From Actinomadura hibisca NBRC 15177 (GTDB lineage: Bacteria; Actinomycetota; Actinomycetes; Streptosporangiales; Streptosporangiaceae): a stretch of 40,423 nt of DNA. The stretch's first letter is position 1, and every line of letters begins with the position of its first letter. The notes beneath the pieces are model-generated. The model saw nothing but the letters and a program-made list of their open reading frames with translations, was not told the origin of the DNA and did no database searches. Below, one piece after another: positions 1-6,994 of this stretch. The position numbers and the translations under genes were made by a program. The stretch lies in contig NZ_BCRO01000023.1 of the NCBI RefSeq assembly GCF_001552635.1, positions 1 to 40,423 on the forward strand. Direction: 5' to 3'.

Positions 1-50
1 TCTACAGCCGACCGCCCAGCTCAGCCCCGCGCCCCTCGCCTGACCAGCGA

Positions 51-267
51 CCCCGGCCCCGCGCGGGTTTCTGCACCCGACCAACAACCCCTATCCCGCG
101 CGGGGTTGGTGCAGATACCCAGCGACCCCAGCCCGTGCGGGTTTTCCGCACCAGAGCACCCACCTCAGCCCCGAGCCCCGCACCCAACCAATAACCCCAG
201 CCCGCGCGGGTTTGTGCACTGGCCCAACCACCCCAGCTCACACGGGGTTTCTCCACGTGCCCAACAA
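51..267. repeat. Degenerate tandem repeat, about 37-bp unit
   Basis: About five imperfect units are visible, beginning near 51, 88, 126, 194 and 231. Each is built around a G+C dyad of the form CCCGCGCGGG followed by TTT or GTT, a TGCAC-like block and a C/A-rich tail such as CCCAACAAC. The units at 194-230 and 231-267 are both 37 bp. The unit from 126 is longer and seems to hold a partial second copy. Reading frames through it give low-complexity Trp/Gly or Pro/His protein, so I see no gene here. The array may extend upstream of the window. Confidence 0.6.
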
Positions 268-313
268 GCCCAGCCCGTTATGCGCGGCATAGCGCGACCT
301 GAGGTGAGAACCA

Positions 314-370
314 CGCCTGCCGGTGTCGCGCCCGGCTCGCTGCGCGAGCCGGGCGCGACACCGGCAGGCG
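314..370. terminator. Perfect 27-bp-arm hairpin downstream of the two-component operon
   Basis: Bases 314-340 are exactly reverse-complementary to 344-370, leaving a three-base TGC loop. The stem is G+C-rich and has no T tract on either side, as is common for actinobacterial terminators. It lies about 87 bases beyond the stop of the response regulator gene (457, minus strand), so the simplest reading is the transcription end of the ABC/two-component operon. The perfect pairing would also suit a small mobile repeat or a protein-binding cruciform. Confidence 0.6.
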
Positions 371-456
371 GTAGGTGGGCGGCAGATGGTAGGCGGTGGC
401 GAGTGATAGGCGGCGGGCGGCGGCAGTGGGCAGCACCAGCAGGCAGCAAGTCGTCC

Positions 457-1062
457 CTAAATCCAGCCCATCTCCTGCGCCGTCCGCACCACCGCCACCC
501 GGTTCGACTCCCCCAGCTTCGCCATCGCCGACGACAAGTAGTTCCGCACCGTGCCCTCCGACAGATGCAGCAACGACGCAATGCGCGCCGTCTCCGTCCC
601 CGCCCCCAGCAGCCGCAGAATCTCCCGTTCCCGCTCAGTCAGCGGGTTGTCCCCTGCCGCCATAGCGCTGGCCGCCAGCTCAGCGTCCAAATACCTACCG
701 CCCGCGTGCACTTTCCGAATCGCCGCCGCCAGCTCCTCCGTCGGCGCGTCCTTCGCGATGAACCCCCGCACCCCCGCCGCCATCGCACGACGCAGATAGC
801 CCGGCCGCCCCAAGCTCGTCAGCATGCACACCGCGCAGCGCGCCCCCGCCTCGTTCAGCCGCTCAGCCACGGTCAGCCCATCAGCGCCCGGCATATCGAT
901 ATCCAGCACAGCCACGTCCGGATCATGCTCGGCCACCGCCGCCGCCACCTCGTCGCCCCGGCCGACTTCGACGACCACCTCCAGATCCGGCTCCAGGCCA
1001 AGCAGCGCCGCCACCGCGCCACGGATCAGGTGCTCGTCATCGGCCAGCAAGATACGGATCAC
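457..1062 (-). CDS. NarL/LuxR-family response regulator (DesR-like)
   Basis: A 201-aa two-domain response regulator. The receiver domain (about 1-118) has the acidic pair D8/D9, the predicted phospho-acceptor D54 in VLDIDMPGADG, T82 and the conserved K104. A LuxR/NarL helix-turn-helix spans about 139-198 (LTEREREILRLLGAGTETARI, then LSEGTVRNYLSSAMAKL; each quoted piece is a separate stretch). It overlaps the histidine kinase stop by four bases (ATGA at 1059-1062), so the pair is translationally coupled. By family it would be phosphorylated by that kinase and control the upstream ABC exporter genes. The dyad at 4292-4315 is the obvious candidate target. Function of the family is well established; the signal sensed is unknown. 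Confidence 0.93.
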   Translation of the reverse strand: MIRILLADDEHLIRGAVAALLGLEPDLEVVVEVGRGDEVAAAVAEHDPDVAVLDIDMPGADGLTVAERLNEAGARCAVCMLTSLGRPGYLRRAMAAGVRGFIAKDAPTEELAAAIRKVHAGGRYLDAELAASAMAAGDNPLTEREREILRLLGAGTETARIASLLHLSEGTVRNYLSSAMAKLGESNRVAVVRTAQEMGWI

Positions 1063-2399
1063 GTCGTGACCCCACTCGCCCCGCTCGCCTTGCTCGTCCC
1101 ATCCGGATCGACGGTCTCGGCAGCCCCTGCGGTCCCAGCGGCCTCGGCAGCCCCAGCTACATCACCACGCGGCATCGGAACCACCGCACGCAGCAGGAAC
1201 CCATCCCGCCCCTGCGGACCAGCCGCGAAGGTGCCCCCCACCACCTCGATCCGCTCGCTCAGCCCCGCCAACCCCGACCCAGGCCCGTCCGCCGCCGCCG
1301 ACGCCGCCAGCCCCAACCCGTCCGCCTCCACCGACGCCACCCGCGCCCCGTCATTGCTCATCTCCAGCACCACGGACCCACCGTAGAGCGACAGCGTGAT
1401 CTCGCAGCGCCGGGCCTCGCTGTGCTTGATGATGTTGGTCGCGCCCTCGCGGATCACCCACGCCAGCACCGCCCGCACGTCGGCGGGCAGGTCCGCCGGC
1501 GGCACCGTCGCCTCGCAGCGCACCCCCGCCGCCTCCAGCACCGCCCGCACCCCCGCCAGCTCCGCGTCCAGCTCCACCGCCCGGTACCCCCGCACCGCCG
1601 CCCGCACCTCGCGCAGCGAGTCGCGGGCCGCGCGCCGTACGTCGGCCATCTCCGCCTTCGCCCGCTCCGGGTCGGCGTCCGCCATCCGGATCGCCAGCTC
1701 GCTCTTCACCGCGATCAGCGACAGGCTGTGCCCCAGCAGGTCGTGCAGGTCCCGCGAGAACCGCATCCGCTCCTCGGTCACCGCGACGCGTGCCAGCGCC
1801 TCGCGCGCCGAGTGGGCCTGCTGGTGCAGCTCCCACATCCGCCGCTGGTAGCGGTTGACGAACACCACCGCCCCGGCGACGGCCGTCAGCACGACGATGA
1901 GCAGCACCCCCAGGTACCAGCGGAACGGCCTGTCCCCGTCGTACAGGTACCGCGCGGCCAAGGTCGCGAGGACGCCGGTGACGACACCGGTGCCCACGCT
2001 CAGCACCACCAGCCCGCGCCGCGTCATCGGCGACAGCGCCACCGCCGACGCCATCCCGATCGGCACCGCCGCCCAGACCGGATGCACGAACATCATCAGC
2101 GCGGCCGGCACGGTCGCCGCGCCCGCGAGCGCCAGCTCGCGGCGGGACGCCCCGCCGCCCAGCCCCGCCCGTACCAGCCGCACGTAGAACCAGAAGGCCA
2201 GCAGCGCCGCGCCGACCGCCGCCGGGACCGTCCACACCGCGTTGTTCTTGCCGTCGAAGTGCTCCACGATGGTGATGACCATCGCGGGCAGCAATATCCC
2301 AGCCCCCGCGAACACGAAGGAACGATCGGTGATCCGCTGGTAGTTCTCCAGCCGTCGGCTGTCGAGTTCTTCCAGCCCGGCGGTGGTGGCGACGTCCAT
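1059..2399 (-). CDS. Membrane sensor histidine kinase, HisKA_3 type (DesK-like)
   Basis: A 446-aa kinase from the ATG at 2399. The N-terminal half has about five or six hydrophobic segments (near 28-46, 57-77, 90-110, 112-125, 129-150 and 160-181). A coiled linker leads to the HisKA_3 dimerisation helix with phospho-accepting H219 in SRDLHDLLGHSLS. The ATPase domain shows N322 in the N box (REGATNIIKHS), D350 in SNDG and a glycine-rich box near 372-378 (GPGSGLAG). The last 33 residues form a low-complexity Ala/Gly/Thr tail. A long open frame runs further upstream, but it lies antiparallel in register to nothing: it overlaps the permease gene in another frame, and AGGAGG lies 12 bases before the ATG. 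A TTG at 2405 has better spacing to that site and is a possible alternative start. Confidence 0.9.
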   Translation of the reverse strand: MDVATTAGLEELDSRRLENYQRITDRSFVFAGAGILLPAMVITIVEHFDGKNNAVWTVPAAVGAALLAFWFYVRLVRAGLGGGASRRELALAGAATVPAALMMFVHPVWAAVPIGMASAVALSPMTRRGLVVLSVGTGVVTGVLATLAARYLYDGDRPFRWYLGVLLIVVLTAVAGAVVFVNRYQRRMWELHQQAHSAREALARVAVTEERMRFSRDLHDLLGHSLSLIAVKSELAIRMADADPERAKAEMADVRRAARDSLREVRAAVRGYRAVELDAELAGVRAVLEAAGVRCEATVPPADLPADVRAVLAWVIREGATNIIKHSEARRCEITLSLYGGSVVLEMSNDGARVASVEADGLGLAASAAADGPGSGLAGLSERIEVVGGTFAAGPQGRDGFLLRAVVPMPRGDVAGAAEAAGTAGAAETVDPDGTSKASGASGVTT

Positions 2400-2434
2400 G
2401 GGCAACAGGTCCCTCCTTCCGGTCAGCGTAGCGA

Positions 2435-3289
2435 TCAGCCGCGCCGGGGCTCCCAGCGGAACCAGCGCCTGGCCAGCATGCGGCCGGCCACGAGCCACAC
2501 CGCCAGCACCAGGAACGAGCGGGCGACCGTGCCCCACCCCTCGAAGAACCCGACACCAGGGTGCGCGCCGTGCGAGAAGTAGTCCTGCCCGAAGTACGCC
2601 GTACGGGTGATCTCCACGACGGGGCTGAGCGGCAACCAGCGCGTCGCCTCCTGCACGGCCGGGGGCAGCGCCTCCAGCGGGAACATCACGCCCGCCGCCG
2701 CCATGCACGCGAACAGGATCGGCAGCACGGTGAGCTGGGCCATGTCGGCGTTGGGCGTGACGCCCGAGACCGCGAACGCCAGCAGCGCGAACACCGCGCC
2801 GCCGCCCACCAGCCCGGCCAGCAACATCAGCGGGTCGGCCGGAAAGCGGCCGCCGAACGCCACGCCCAGCGCCACCAGCAGCGCGACCGCCTGCACCAGG
2901 TACATCCCGGCGGCGGTGACGGTGCTGCCCGCCAGGATCTGCGCGTCCGACAGGGCGGTGCCGCGCAGCCGCTTGAGGGTGAGGTCCTCGCGGCGGGCCG
3001 TGAACACGTTCACCAGGTTCATGAACACCGCGAAGATCAGGAAGAAGCCGAGATGGCCGGTGCCCTGGTAGAGAGCCAGGTTGACGCCGTCGTCCATCGT
3101 CTGGCCCCGCATCGGGACCAGCAGGCCGACGAACAACAACGGCAGCCCGGCGACGGTGAACAGCGCGGTCCGGTTGCGCCACAACAACGTCAGGTCGAGA
3201 CGGGCGACGCGCAGCACCCCCGTGACGGCGGAGGGCGCACCCGCGACCTCGGCGGTCTCAGCAGGGGCAGTGGCAGTCCGCAAGCTCAT
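2435..3289 (-). CDS. ABC-2 type transporter permease
   Basis: A 284-aa integral membrane protein with an N-terminal cytoplasmic stretch (about 1-42) that ends in LTLLWRNRTALF, then about six hydrophobic segments (near 43-60, 90-105, 124-146, 154-175, 180-202 and 250-270). This is the ABC-2 membrane protein layout of daunorubicin- and linearmycin-type exporters. Its ATG overlaps the ATPase stop by four bases (3286-3289), so the two are coupled and should form one transporter. It is followed after about 30 bases by the histidine kinase. In this family such transporters export lipophilic antibiotics or membrane-active compounds; the cargo cannot be read from the sequence. Confidence 0.88.
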   Translation of the reverse strand: MSLRTATAPAETAEVAGAPSAVTGVLRVARLDLTLLWRNRTALFTVAGLPLLFVGLLVPMRGQTMDDGVNLALYQGTGHLGFFLIFAVFMNLVNVFTARREDLTLKRLRGTALSDAQILAGSTVTAAGMYLVQAVALLVALGVAFGGRFPADPLMLLAGLVGGGAVFALLAFAVSGVTPNADMAQLTVLPILFACMAAAGVMFPLEALPPAVQEATRWLPLSPVVEITRTAYFGQDYFSHGAHPGVGFFEGWGTVARSFLVLAVWLVAGRMLARRWFRWEPRRG

Positions 3290-4215
3290 CGGCCAACTCC
3301 TTCAGCAGTCCGCAGGAAAACGTCTTCGAGGGAAGCGCTGCGCGCCTGCAACCCCTCCAGCGCCAAACCGTGCTCGTCCGCCCACCGCAACAACGCGTAC
3401 AAGCCCGCCTGAAGCCCGGTGTCCGGGACGGTGTAGGTCGCCACGGCCCGGCCGCCCTCCACCGCGATGTCGGCGACGTTCCCCGCCAGCGCGGGCAGCT
3501 CGGCAACCGGCACGCGGTCGGGCACCCGGAAGCTGATCCGGTCGCCGTGCCCCGCCAGCACCTCCGCGACCGTCCCCGTGACCTGGATGCGGCCCCGGTG
3601 CATGATGGCCAGCCGGTCCGCGAGGTGCTCGGCCTCCTCCAGGTAGTGCGTGGTCAGCAGCACGGTGGTGCCGTCCGCGACCAGGTCGCGCACCACCTTC
3701 CAGGTGGCGTGGCGCGCCTCGGGGTCCATGCCGGTGGTGGGCTCGTCCAGGAACAACACGGCGGGACGGCCCAGCAGCGCGAGCGCCAGGTCGAGCCGCC
3801 GCTTCTGGCCGCCCGACAGCTGCCGCGTGCGCACCCCCGCCTGCTCGGCCAGCCCGACCAGGTCGAGGACCTGCGCGGCCGGGCGCGGCGCGGGCGTGAA
3901 GCCGCGCCAGTGCGTCACGGTCTCGGCGACGGTGAGGTCACCGAAGAAGCCGCCCTCCTGCAACATGATCCCCATGCGCGGCCGGACGGCGGCGCGCTGC
4001 TGGTAAGGGTCGTGGCCCAGCACGCGGACGGTGCCCGAGTGGGCGCGGCGGTGGCCTTCGAGGGTCTCCAGCGTGGTGGTCTTGCCCGCGCCGTTGGTGC
4101 CGAGCAGGGCGTACAGCTCGCCCGCGCGGACCTCGAAGGAGATCCCGGCGACCGCCTCGTGGTCCCCGTAGCGCTGGCGCAGGTCCGTCACCTGGATATC
4201 GGGTGCGTCGATCAT
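3286..4215 (-). CDS. ABC transporter ATP-binding protein (DrrA-like exporter ATPase)
   Basis: A 309-aa ATPase starting at the ATG at 4215 (MIDAPDIQVTDLRQRYG); GAGG lies a few bases upstream. An open frame continues 44 codons upstream but looks non-coding. The Walker A motif is at about 39-46 and reads GTNGAGKT, with Thr where Pro is usual. Signature LSGGQKRRLDLALAL and Walker B VLFLDEPTTGMDP follow, then the H-loop in LLTTHYLEEAE. About 100 C-terminal residues after the ATPase core match the extended exporter ATPases of the DrrA/CcmA group. It is the first gene of a four-gene minus-strand operon (ATPase, permease, kinase, regulator), a common arrangement in which the two-component pair induces its own exporter. 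Confidence 0.92.
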   Translation of the reverse strand: MIDAPDIQVTDLRQRYGDHEAVAGISFEVRAGELYALLGTNGAGKTTTLETLEGHRRAHSGTVRVLGHDPYQQRAAVRPRMGIMLQEGGFFGDLTVAETVTHWRGFTPAPRPAAQVLDLVGLAEQAGVRTRQLSGGQKRRLDLALALLGRPAVLFLDEPTTGMDPEARHATWKVVRDLVADGTTVLLTTHYLEEAEHLADRLAIMHRGRIQVTGTVAEVLAGHGDRISFRVPDRVPVAELPALAGNVADIAVEGGRAVATYTVPDTGLQAGLYALLRWADEHGLALEGLQARSASLEDVFLRTAEGVGR

Positions 4216-4291
4216 GGCTACAGCCTCGCCCGGCACGCCCCCGGGCCGGTAGAAGCGGCCGTCACCGCTTCCGGCGACGCCTGTCAGCCCC

Positions 4292-4315
4292 GCGACATGA
4301 CAGACGTCATGCCGC
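4292..4315. promoter_or_regulatory. Imperfect dyad upstream of the ABC/two-component operon
   Basis: The core CATGAC-AGAC-GTCATG (4296-4311) has perfect 6-bp arms around a 4-bp spacer. After one mismatch the symmetry continues for three more bases on each side (GCG and CGC). It lies 77-100 bases upstream of the ATPase start, where an activator of the minus-strand operon would bind. NarL-type regulators bind short inverted repeats, so the operon's own response regulator is the natural candidate. Binding is inferred. Confidence 0.45.
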
Positions 4316-4346
4316 GCCTCCCCGCGCCTCCCCCTGTGCCTCCCCA

Positions 4347-4389
4347 TGTCTCCTCTTGCGTCTCCCCGTGTCTCCTCTTGCGTCTCCCC
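4347..4389. repeat. Two 21-bp direct repeats in a C/T-rich tract
   Basis: Positions 4347-4367 and 4369-4389 are identical 21-base copies separated by one G, so the period is 22. They sit in a purine-poor tract (about 4315-4420) rich in CCTCCCC between the divergent ABC operon and the small Cys/His gene. The rest of 4216-4561 shows only the dyad at 4292 and a possible TAGCGT -10 element near 4515. No gene is supported here. Confidence 0.7.
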
Positions 4390-4561
4390 TTCTCTCCCCC
4401 ACGCCTCCCGGAACCTCCCCAGGCACGTCCACCAAGGTCACGCCCAGTACCGCCTAGAGCGCATGGCGTGGCCCGTCTACGCCAGCGACGGGAGGCCCGG
4501 CGACGCCCCGCGGCCTAGCGTTGGGCCACCGTTCCCGCAGGACAGGGCGAGGAGGCCACAC

Positions 4562-4771
4562 ATGCCCGCACCGATCCCCAACAAGGTCAACGCCTGGCAG
4601 GAGCACTGGCGGTTCTGCCGGAACTGCTTCAGCCTCTTCTGGAACAACGAGCCCAACGGCAACAAGGGCTTCTGCGCCTCGCCGAACGCCCCCGCCAGCA
4701 AGGGCCACGTGGCCGCGGGCTGGGACTTCTACGTCGCCGCCGACACCACCAACCCGCCCGGCGGCGGCTGA
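4562..4771 (+). CDS. Small Cys/His-containing protein, 69 aa
   Basis: A 69-aa protein with an ideal ribosome site (GAGGAGG six bases before the ATG). It has no signal peptide or membrane segment. Key residues are C19 and C22 in WRFCRNCFSLFW, C38 in GFCAS, and H49 in GHVAAGWDFYV. The pattern aromatic-RFC-x2-C-x(n)-NKGFC-x(n)-GH-x-AxG-aromatic resembles one unit of a repeat I recall from secreted actinobacterial and fungal proteins (RFC..C..LFFDG...KG.CP..G.H.AQG), where units occur in tandem. Here it stands alone. The C-x2-C-x15-C-x10-H spacing could hold a metal, which is inference. It lies 47 bases upstream of the amidase gene on the same strand. Function unknown. Confidence 0.8.
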   Translation: MPAPIPNKVNAWQEHWRFCRNCFSLFWNNEPNGNKGFCASPNAPASKGHVAAGWDFYVAADTTNPPGGG

Positions 4772-4818
4772 TCGTCTCGGGGTCGTCGCCGCGCGGGGCA
4801 TCGGGCAGACTGGGCGCC

Positions 4819-5622
4819 ATGCGCGTAGCCCTGTGCCAGATCGAGGTCGGCGACGACCCCAAGGAGAACCTGCGGCGGATCACCGACGCGATCGCCGAGG
4901 CCGCCGCGACGCCCGGCGGCGTCGATCTCGCGGTGCTCCCCGAGGCCGCGCAGCTCCGGTTCGGCAACGACCTGGCCGCCGTCGCCGAGCCGCTGGACGG
5001 CCCCTTCGTCACCGCGCTGCGCGACGCCGCCCGCGCGCACGGCACCGCCGTCGTCGCGGGCATGTTCGAGCCCGCCGACGAGGGCCGCGTCTTCAACACC
5101 GTCGTGGGCGTCGGCGCGGACGGCGAACTCGCCGGGTCCTACCGCAAGCTGCACCTCTACGACGCGTTCGGCGACCGGGAGTCGGCGATGGTCGCGCCCG
5201 GCGACCGCCCGGTCGTGCTCGACCTGGCCGGTACCCGGATCGGCATCGTGACCTGCTACGACGTCCGGTTCCCGGAGCTGGCGCGGGCGCTGGTGGACGG
5301 CGGCGCGCAGGTCCTGGTGATCCCGGCCGCCTGGGGCCAGGGCGTGTTCAAGGAGGAGCACTGGACGACCCTGGTCCGGGCCCGCGCGATCGAGAACACC
5401 ACCTGGGTGGTGGCCGTGGACAAGGCCCCCGACCGCACCGCGCCGCCCAAGGGCCTGCCCGGCGGGGTCGGCCGCAGCCAGCTCATCGACCCGATGGGCG
5501 TGGTGCTGGCCGACCTCGGGCCGTTCCCCGGCGTCCGGGTGGTCGAGCTGGACCCCGACGCCGCCGCGCGGGTGCGCAAGGTGCTGCCGTCGCTGGAGCA
5601 CCGCCGCCGCGACGTGCTCTGA
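4819..5622 (+). CDS. Carbon-nitrogen hydrolase (nitrilase superfamily amidase)
   Basis: A 267-aa single-domain nitrilase-fold enzyme. The catalytic triad is visible as E42 (VLPEAAQ), K110 (SYRKLHLYD) and C146 (IVTCYDVRFPE). The glutamate-bearing loop DAFGDRES (116-122) and the YRKLHLYD motif are like the Nit1/deaminated glutathione amidase and omega-amidase branch, which hydrolyse small alpha-keto amides in the cytosol. No ribosome site precedes the ATG. Instead CAGACT at 4806-4811 lies seven bases upstream, which suits a leaderless transcript with a -10 element. The assignment to deaminated glutathione amidase in particular is tentative; the C-N hydrolase fold is secure. Confidence 0.9.
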   Translation: MRVALCQIEVGDDPKENLRRITDAIAEAAATPGGVDLAVLPEAAQLRFGNDLAAVAEPLDGPFVTALRDAARAHGTAVVAGMFEPADEGRVFNTVVGVGADGELAGSYRKLHLYDAFGDRESAMVAPGDRPVVLDLAGTRIGIVTCYDVRFPELARALVDGGAQVLVIPAAWGQGVFKEEHWTTLVRARAIENTTWVVAVDKAPDRTAPPKGLPGGVGRSQLIDPMGVVLADLGPFPGVRVVELDPDAAARVRKVLPSLEHRRRDVL

Positions 5623-5641
5623 TCCCCAGGCCCGACGGGGC

Positions 5642-5671
5642 TCAGTCGGCCACCGATCAGTCGGCCACCGA
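5642..5671. repeat. Perfect 15-bp tandem duplication across the oxidoreductase stop codon
   Basis: TCAGTCGGCCACCGA occurs twice in a row (5642-5656 and 5657-5671). On the minus strand the second copy encodes the last four residues SVAD plus the TGA stop of the oxidoreductase; the first copy repeats those four codons and the stop in the same frame just beyond it. It is a slippage-type duplication that leaves the protein unchanged. Confidence 0.95.
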
Positions 5672-6298
5672 GACGACGTGCCCGACCGAGGCGTCCTCGG
5701 CGAGCAGGTCCAGCAGCGCGGTGGCCAGGTCGGCGCGGGTGATGCGGAGGCCGCCGCGTACGTTGAGGTCGGTCGCGCGCCGGTAGGTCCCCTTGGCGGG
5801 CTTGTCGATGAGCTGCGGCGGCCGCACGATCGTCCAGTCCAGGCCGCCCGCGCGCACCCGCCGCTCGGCCTCGGTCATGTCGGCGAACGCGTGCTTCAGC
5901 AGCTTCTGCACGATCAGCGGCTTGACCACGTACCGGGTGAGCGGGCCGTCCCCGGCGTCGGTGGCGAGGCCGCTGGCGCTGACCATCAGCAACCGCCGCG
6001 TCCCGGCCGCCTCCATCGCCGCCATGATCGACCGCACGCTGTCGGCGCAGACGGTGGTGGGCCGGTTGCCCTCGCGGCTGCCCATCGCGGTGATGACGGC
6101 GTCGCGTCCCTTGACGGCGGGCTCGATCGCGGCGGGGTCCATGACGTCGGCCCGGACCACCTCGGCCAGTCCGCGCAGGTCGGCCGGGAGCCGGGCGGGG
6201 TCGCGCACCACGGCGGTGACGGTGTGCCCGGCCGCGAGCGCCTGCCGCAGGACGTGCAGTCCGGTGCCGCCCGTGGCGCCGAAGACGGTGAGTCGCAT
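5657..6298 (-). CDS. NAD(P)-binding oxidoreductase, NmrA/SDR-a5-like
   Basis: A 213-aa atypical short-chain dehydrogenase relative. The N-terminal GATGGTG (residues 8-14, after MRLTVF) is the glycine-rich dinucleotide loop, and the remaining sequence follows the NAD(P)H-binding family (VITAMGSREG, RLLMVSASGL, DWTIVRPPQL). It has no canonical YxxxK catalytic pair, as in the NmrA-like and flavin-reductase-like members. The start at 6298 was chosen because GGGAGG lies six bases upstream; an open frame 11 codons longer would contain that site. It is divergent from a TetR gene, with a strong dyad between them, so TetR repression is likely. Substrate unknown. Confidence 0.85.
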   Translation of the reverse strand: MRLTVFGATGGTGLHVLRQALAAGHTVTAVVRDPARLPADLRGLAEVVRADVMDPAAIEPAVKGRDAVITAMGSREGNRPTTVCADSVRSIMAAMEAAGTRRLLMVSASGLATDAGDGPLTRYVVKPLIVQKLLKHAFADMTEAERRVRAGGLDWTIVRPPQLIDKPAKGTYRRATDLNVRGGLRITRADLATALLDLLAEDASVGHVVSVAD

Positions 6299-6312
6299 GA
6301 GTGCCTCCCGAG

Positions 6313-6338
6313 GGGGTGAGTAAATGTTCACTCACCCC
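6313..6338. promoter_or_regulatory. TetR-type operator between oxidoreductase and TetR genes
   Basis: GGGGTGAGT (6313-6321) and ACTCACCCC (6330-6338) are perfect 9-bp arms around an 8-bp A/T-richer centre. A 26-bp dyad in a TetR divergent intergenic region is the classical operator layout. It ends directly before TAGAAT (6339-6344), a good -10 element for the TetR gene, and lies 15-40 bases upstream of the oxidoreductase ATG, so one bound TetR dimer pair could repress both promoters. Confidence 0.8.
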
Positions 6339-6388
6339 TAGAATGCGGAGAGGCACCCGCACTGTCAAGGGAGACGGCGACCGCACCG

Positions 6389-6994
6389 ATGACCGCACCC
6401 ACGACCGGCAACGCCCGCGAACGCATCCTCGACGCGGCGGCCGAGACCATGCGCACCAGGGGCGTGGCGCACGCGACCACCAAGGAGATCGCCCGCGCCG
6501 CCGGCTGCTCCGAAGCCCTCCTCTACAAACACTTCCGCGACAAGGAGGAGCTGCTCAAGCACGTCATGCGCGAGCGGCTGCCCTCCTTCGAGGAGGGCAT
6601 GGCCCCGGGCACCGGCACCGTGGCGGGCAACCTGACCACGATCGCGCATGGCGCGCTGCGCTTCTACCAGCGGTCGTTCCCCATGATGGCGTCGATGGTC
6701 GCGCAGCCCAGCCTGATGGAGGCGGCGCGCGACCGGATGAGCCGGTACGACGCCGGGCCGAAGCACCCGGTCCGCTTCCTCGCCGCCTACCTCAGCGGCG
6801 AGCGCGAGCTGGGCCGGATCGGGGCCGCCGCCGATCCGGAGGCGCTGGCGGCGCTGCTGATGGGGGCCTGCTTCCAGCAGGGCTTCCTGCACTACTTCAC
6901 GGCCGGTCCCGACGGGCCGGACGTGCCCGAGTCGGTGGCCGCCGACCTGGTGGACGCGCTGCTGCCCGCGCTGCACCTGCCGTCGACGGGCTAG
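6389..6994 (+). CDS. TetR/AcrR-family transcriptional regulator
   Basis: A 201-aa TetR regulator. The helix-turn-helix lies at about 12-58, with TTKEIARAAGCSEALLYKHF (31-50) as the clear TetR DNA-binding signature. The C-terminal ligand domain (about 75-195) is poorly conserved as usual. Upstream are TAGAAT at 6339-6344 and an AGGGAG at some distance from the ATG. It is divergent from the oxidoreductase across the 6313-6338 operator, so autoregulation and control of that gene are likely. Its stop codon is the last three bases of CTAG at 6991-6994; the convergent permease uses the same four bases for its own stop. Confidence 0.92.
   Translation: MTAPTTGNARERILDAAAETMRTRGVAHATTKEIARAAGCSEALLYKHFRDKEELLKHVMRERLPSFEEGMAPGTGTVAGNLTTIAHGALRFYQRSFPMMASMVAQPSLMEAARDRMSRYDAGPKHPVRFLAAYLSGERELGRIGAAADPEALAALLMGACFQQGFLHYFTAGPDGPDVPESVAADLVDALLPALHLPSTG

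Noticed and set aside
51..267. CRISPR-like array
   Set aside because: Units are diverged, abut one another without unique spacers, and no cas gene is present.
2400..3182. Histidine kinase extended to a 707-residue protein
   Set aside because: The upstream part overlaps the ABC permease in another frame, lacks hydrophobic segments or motifs, and a ribosome site lies before 2399.
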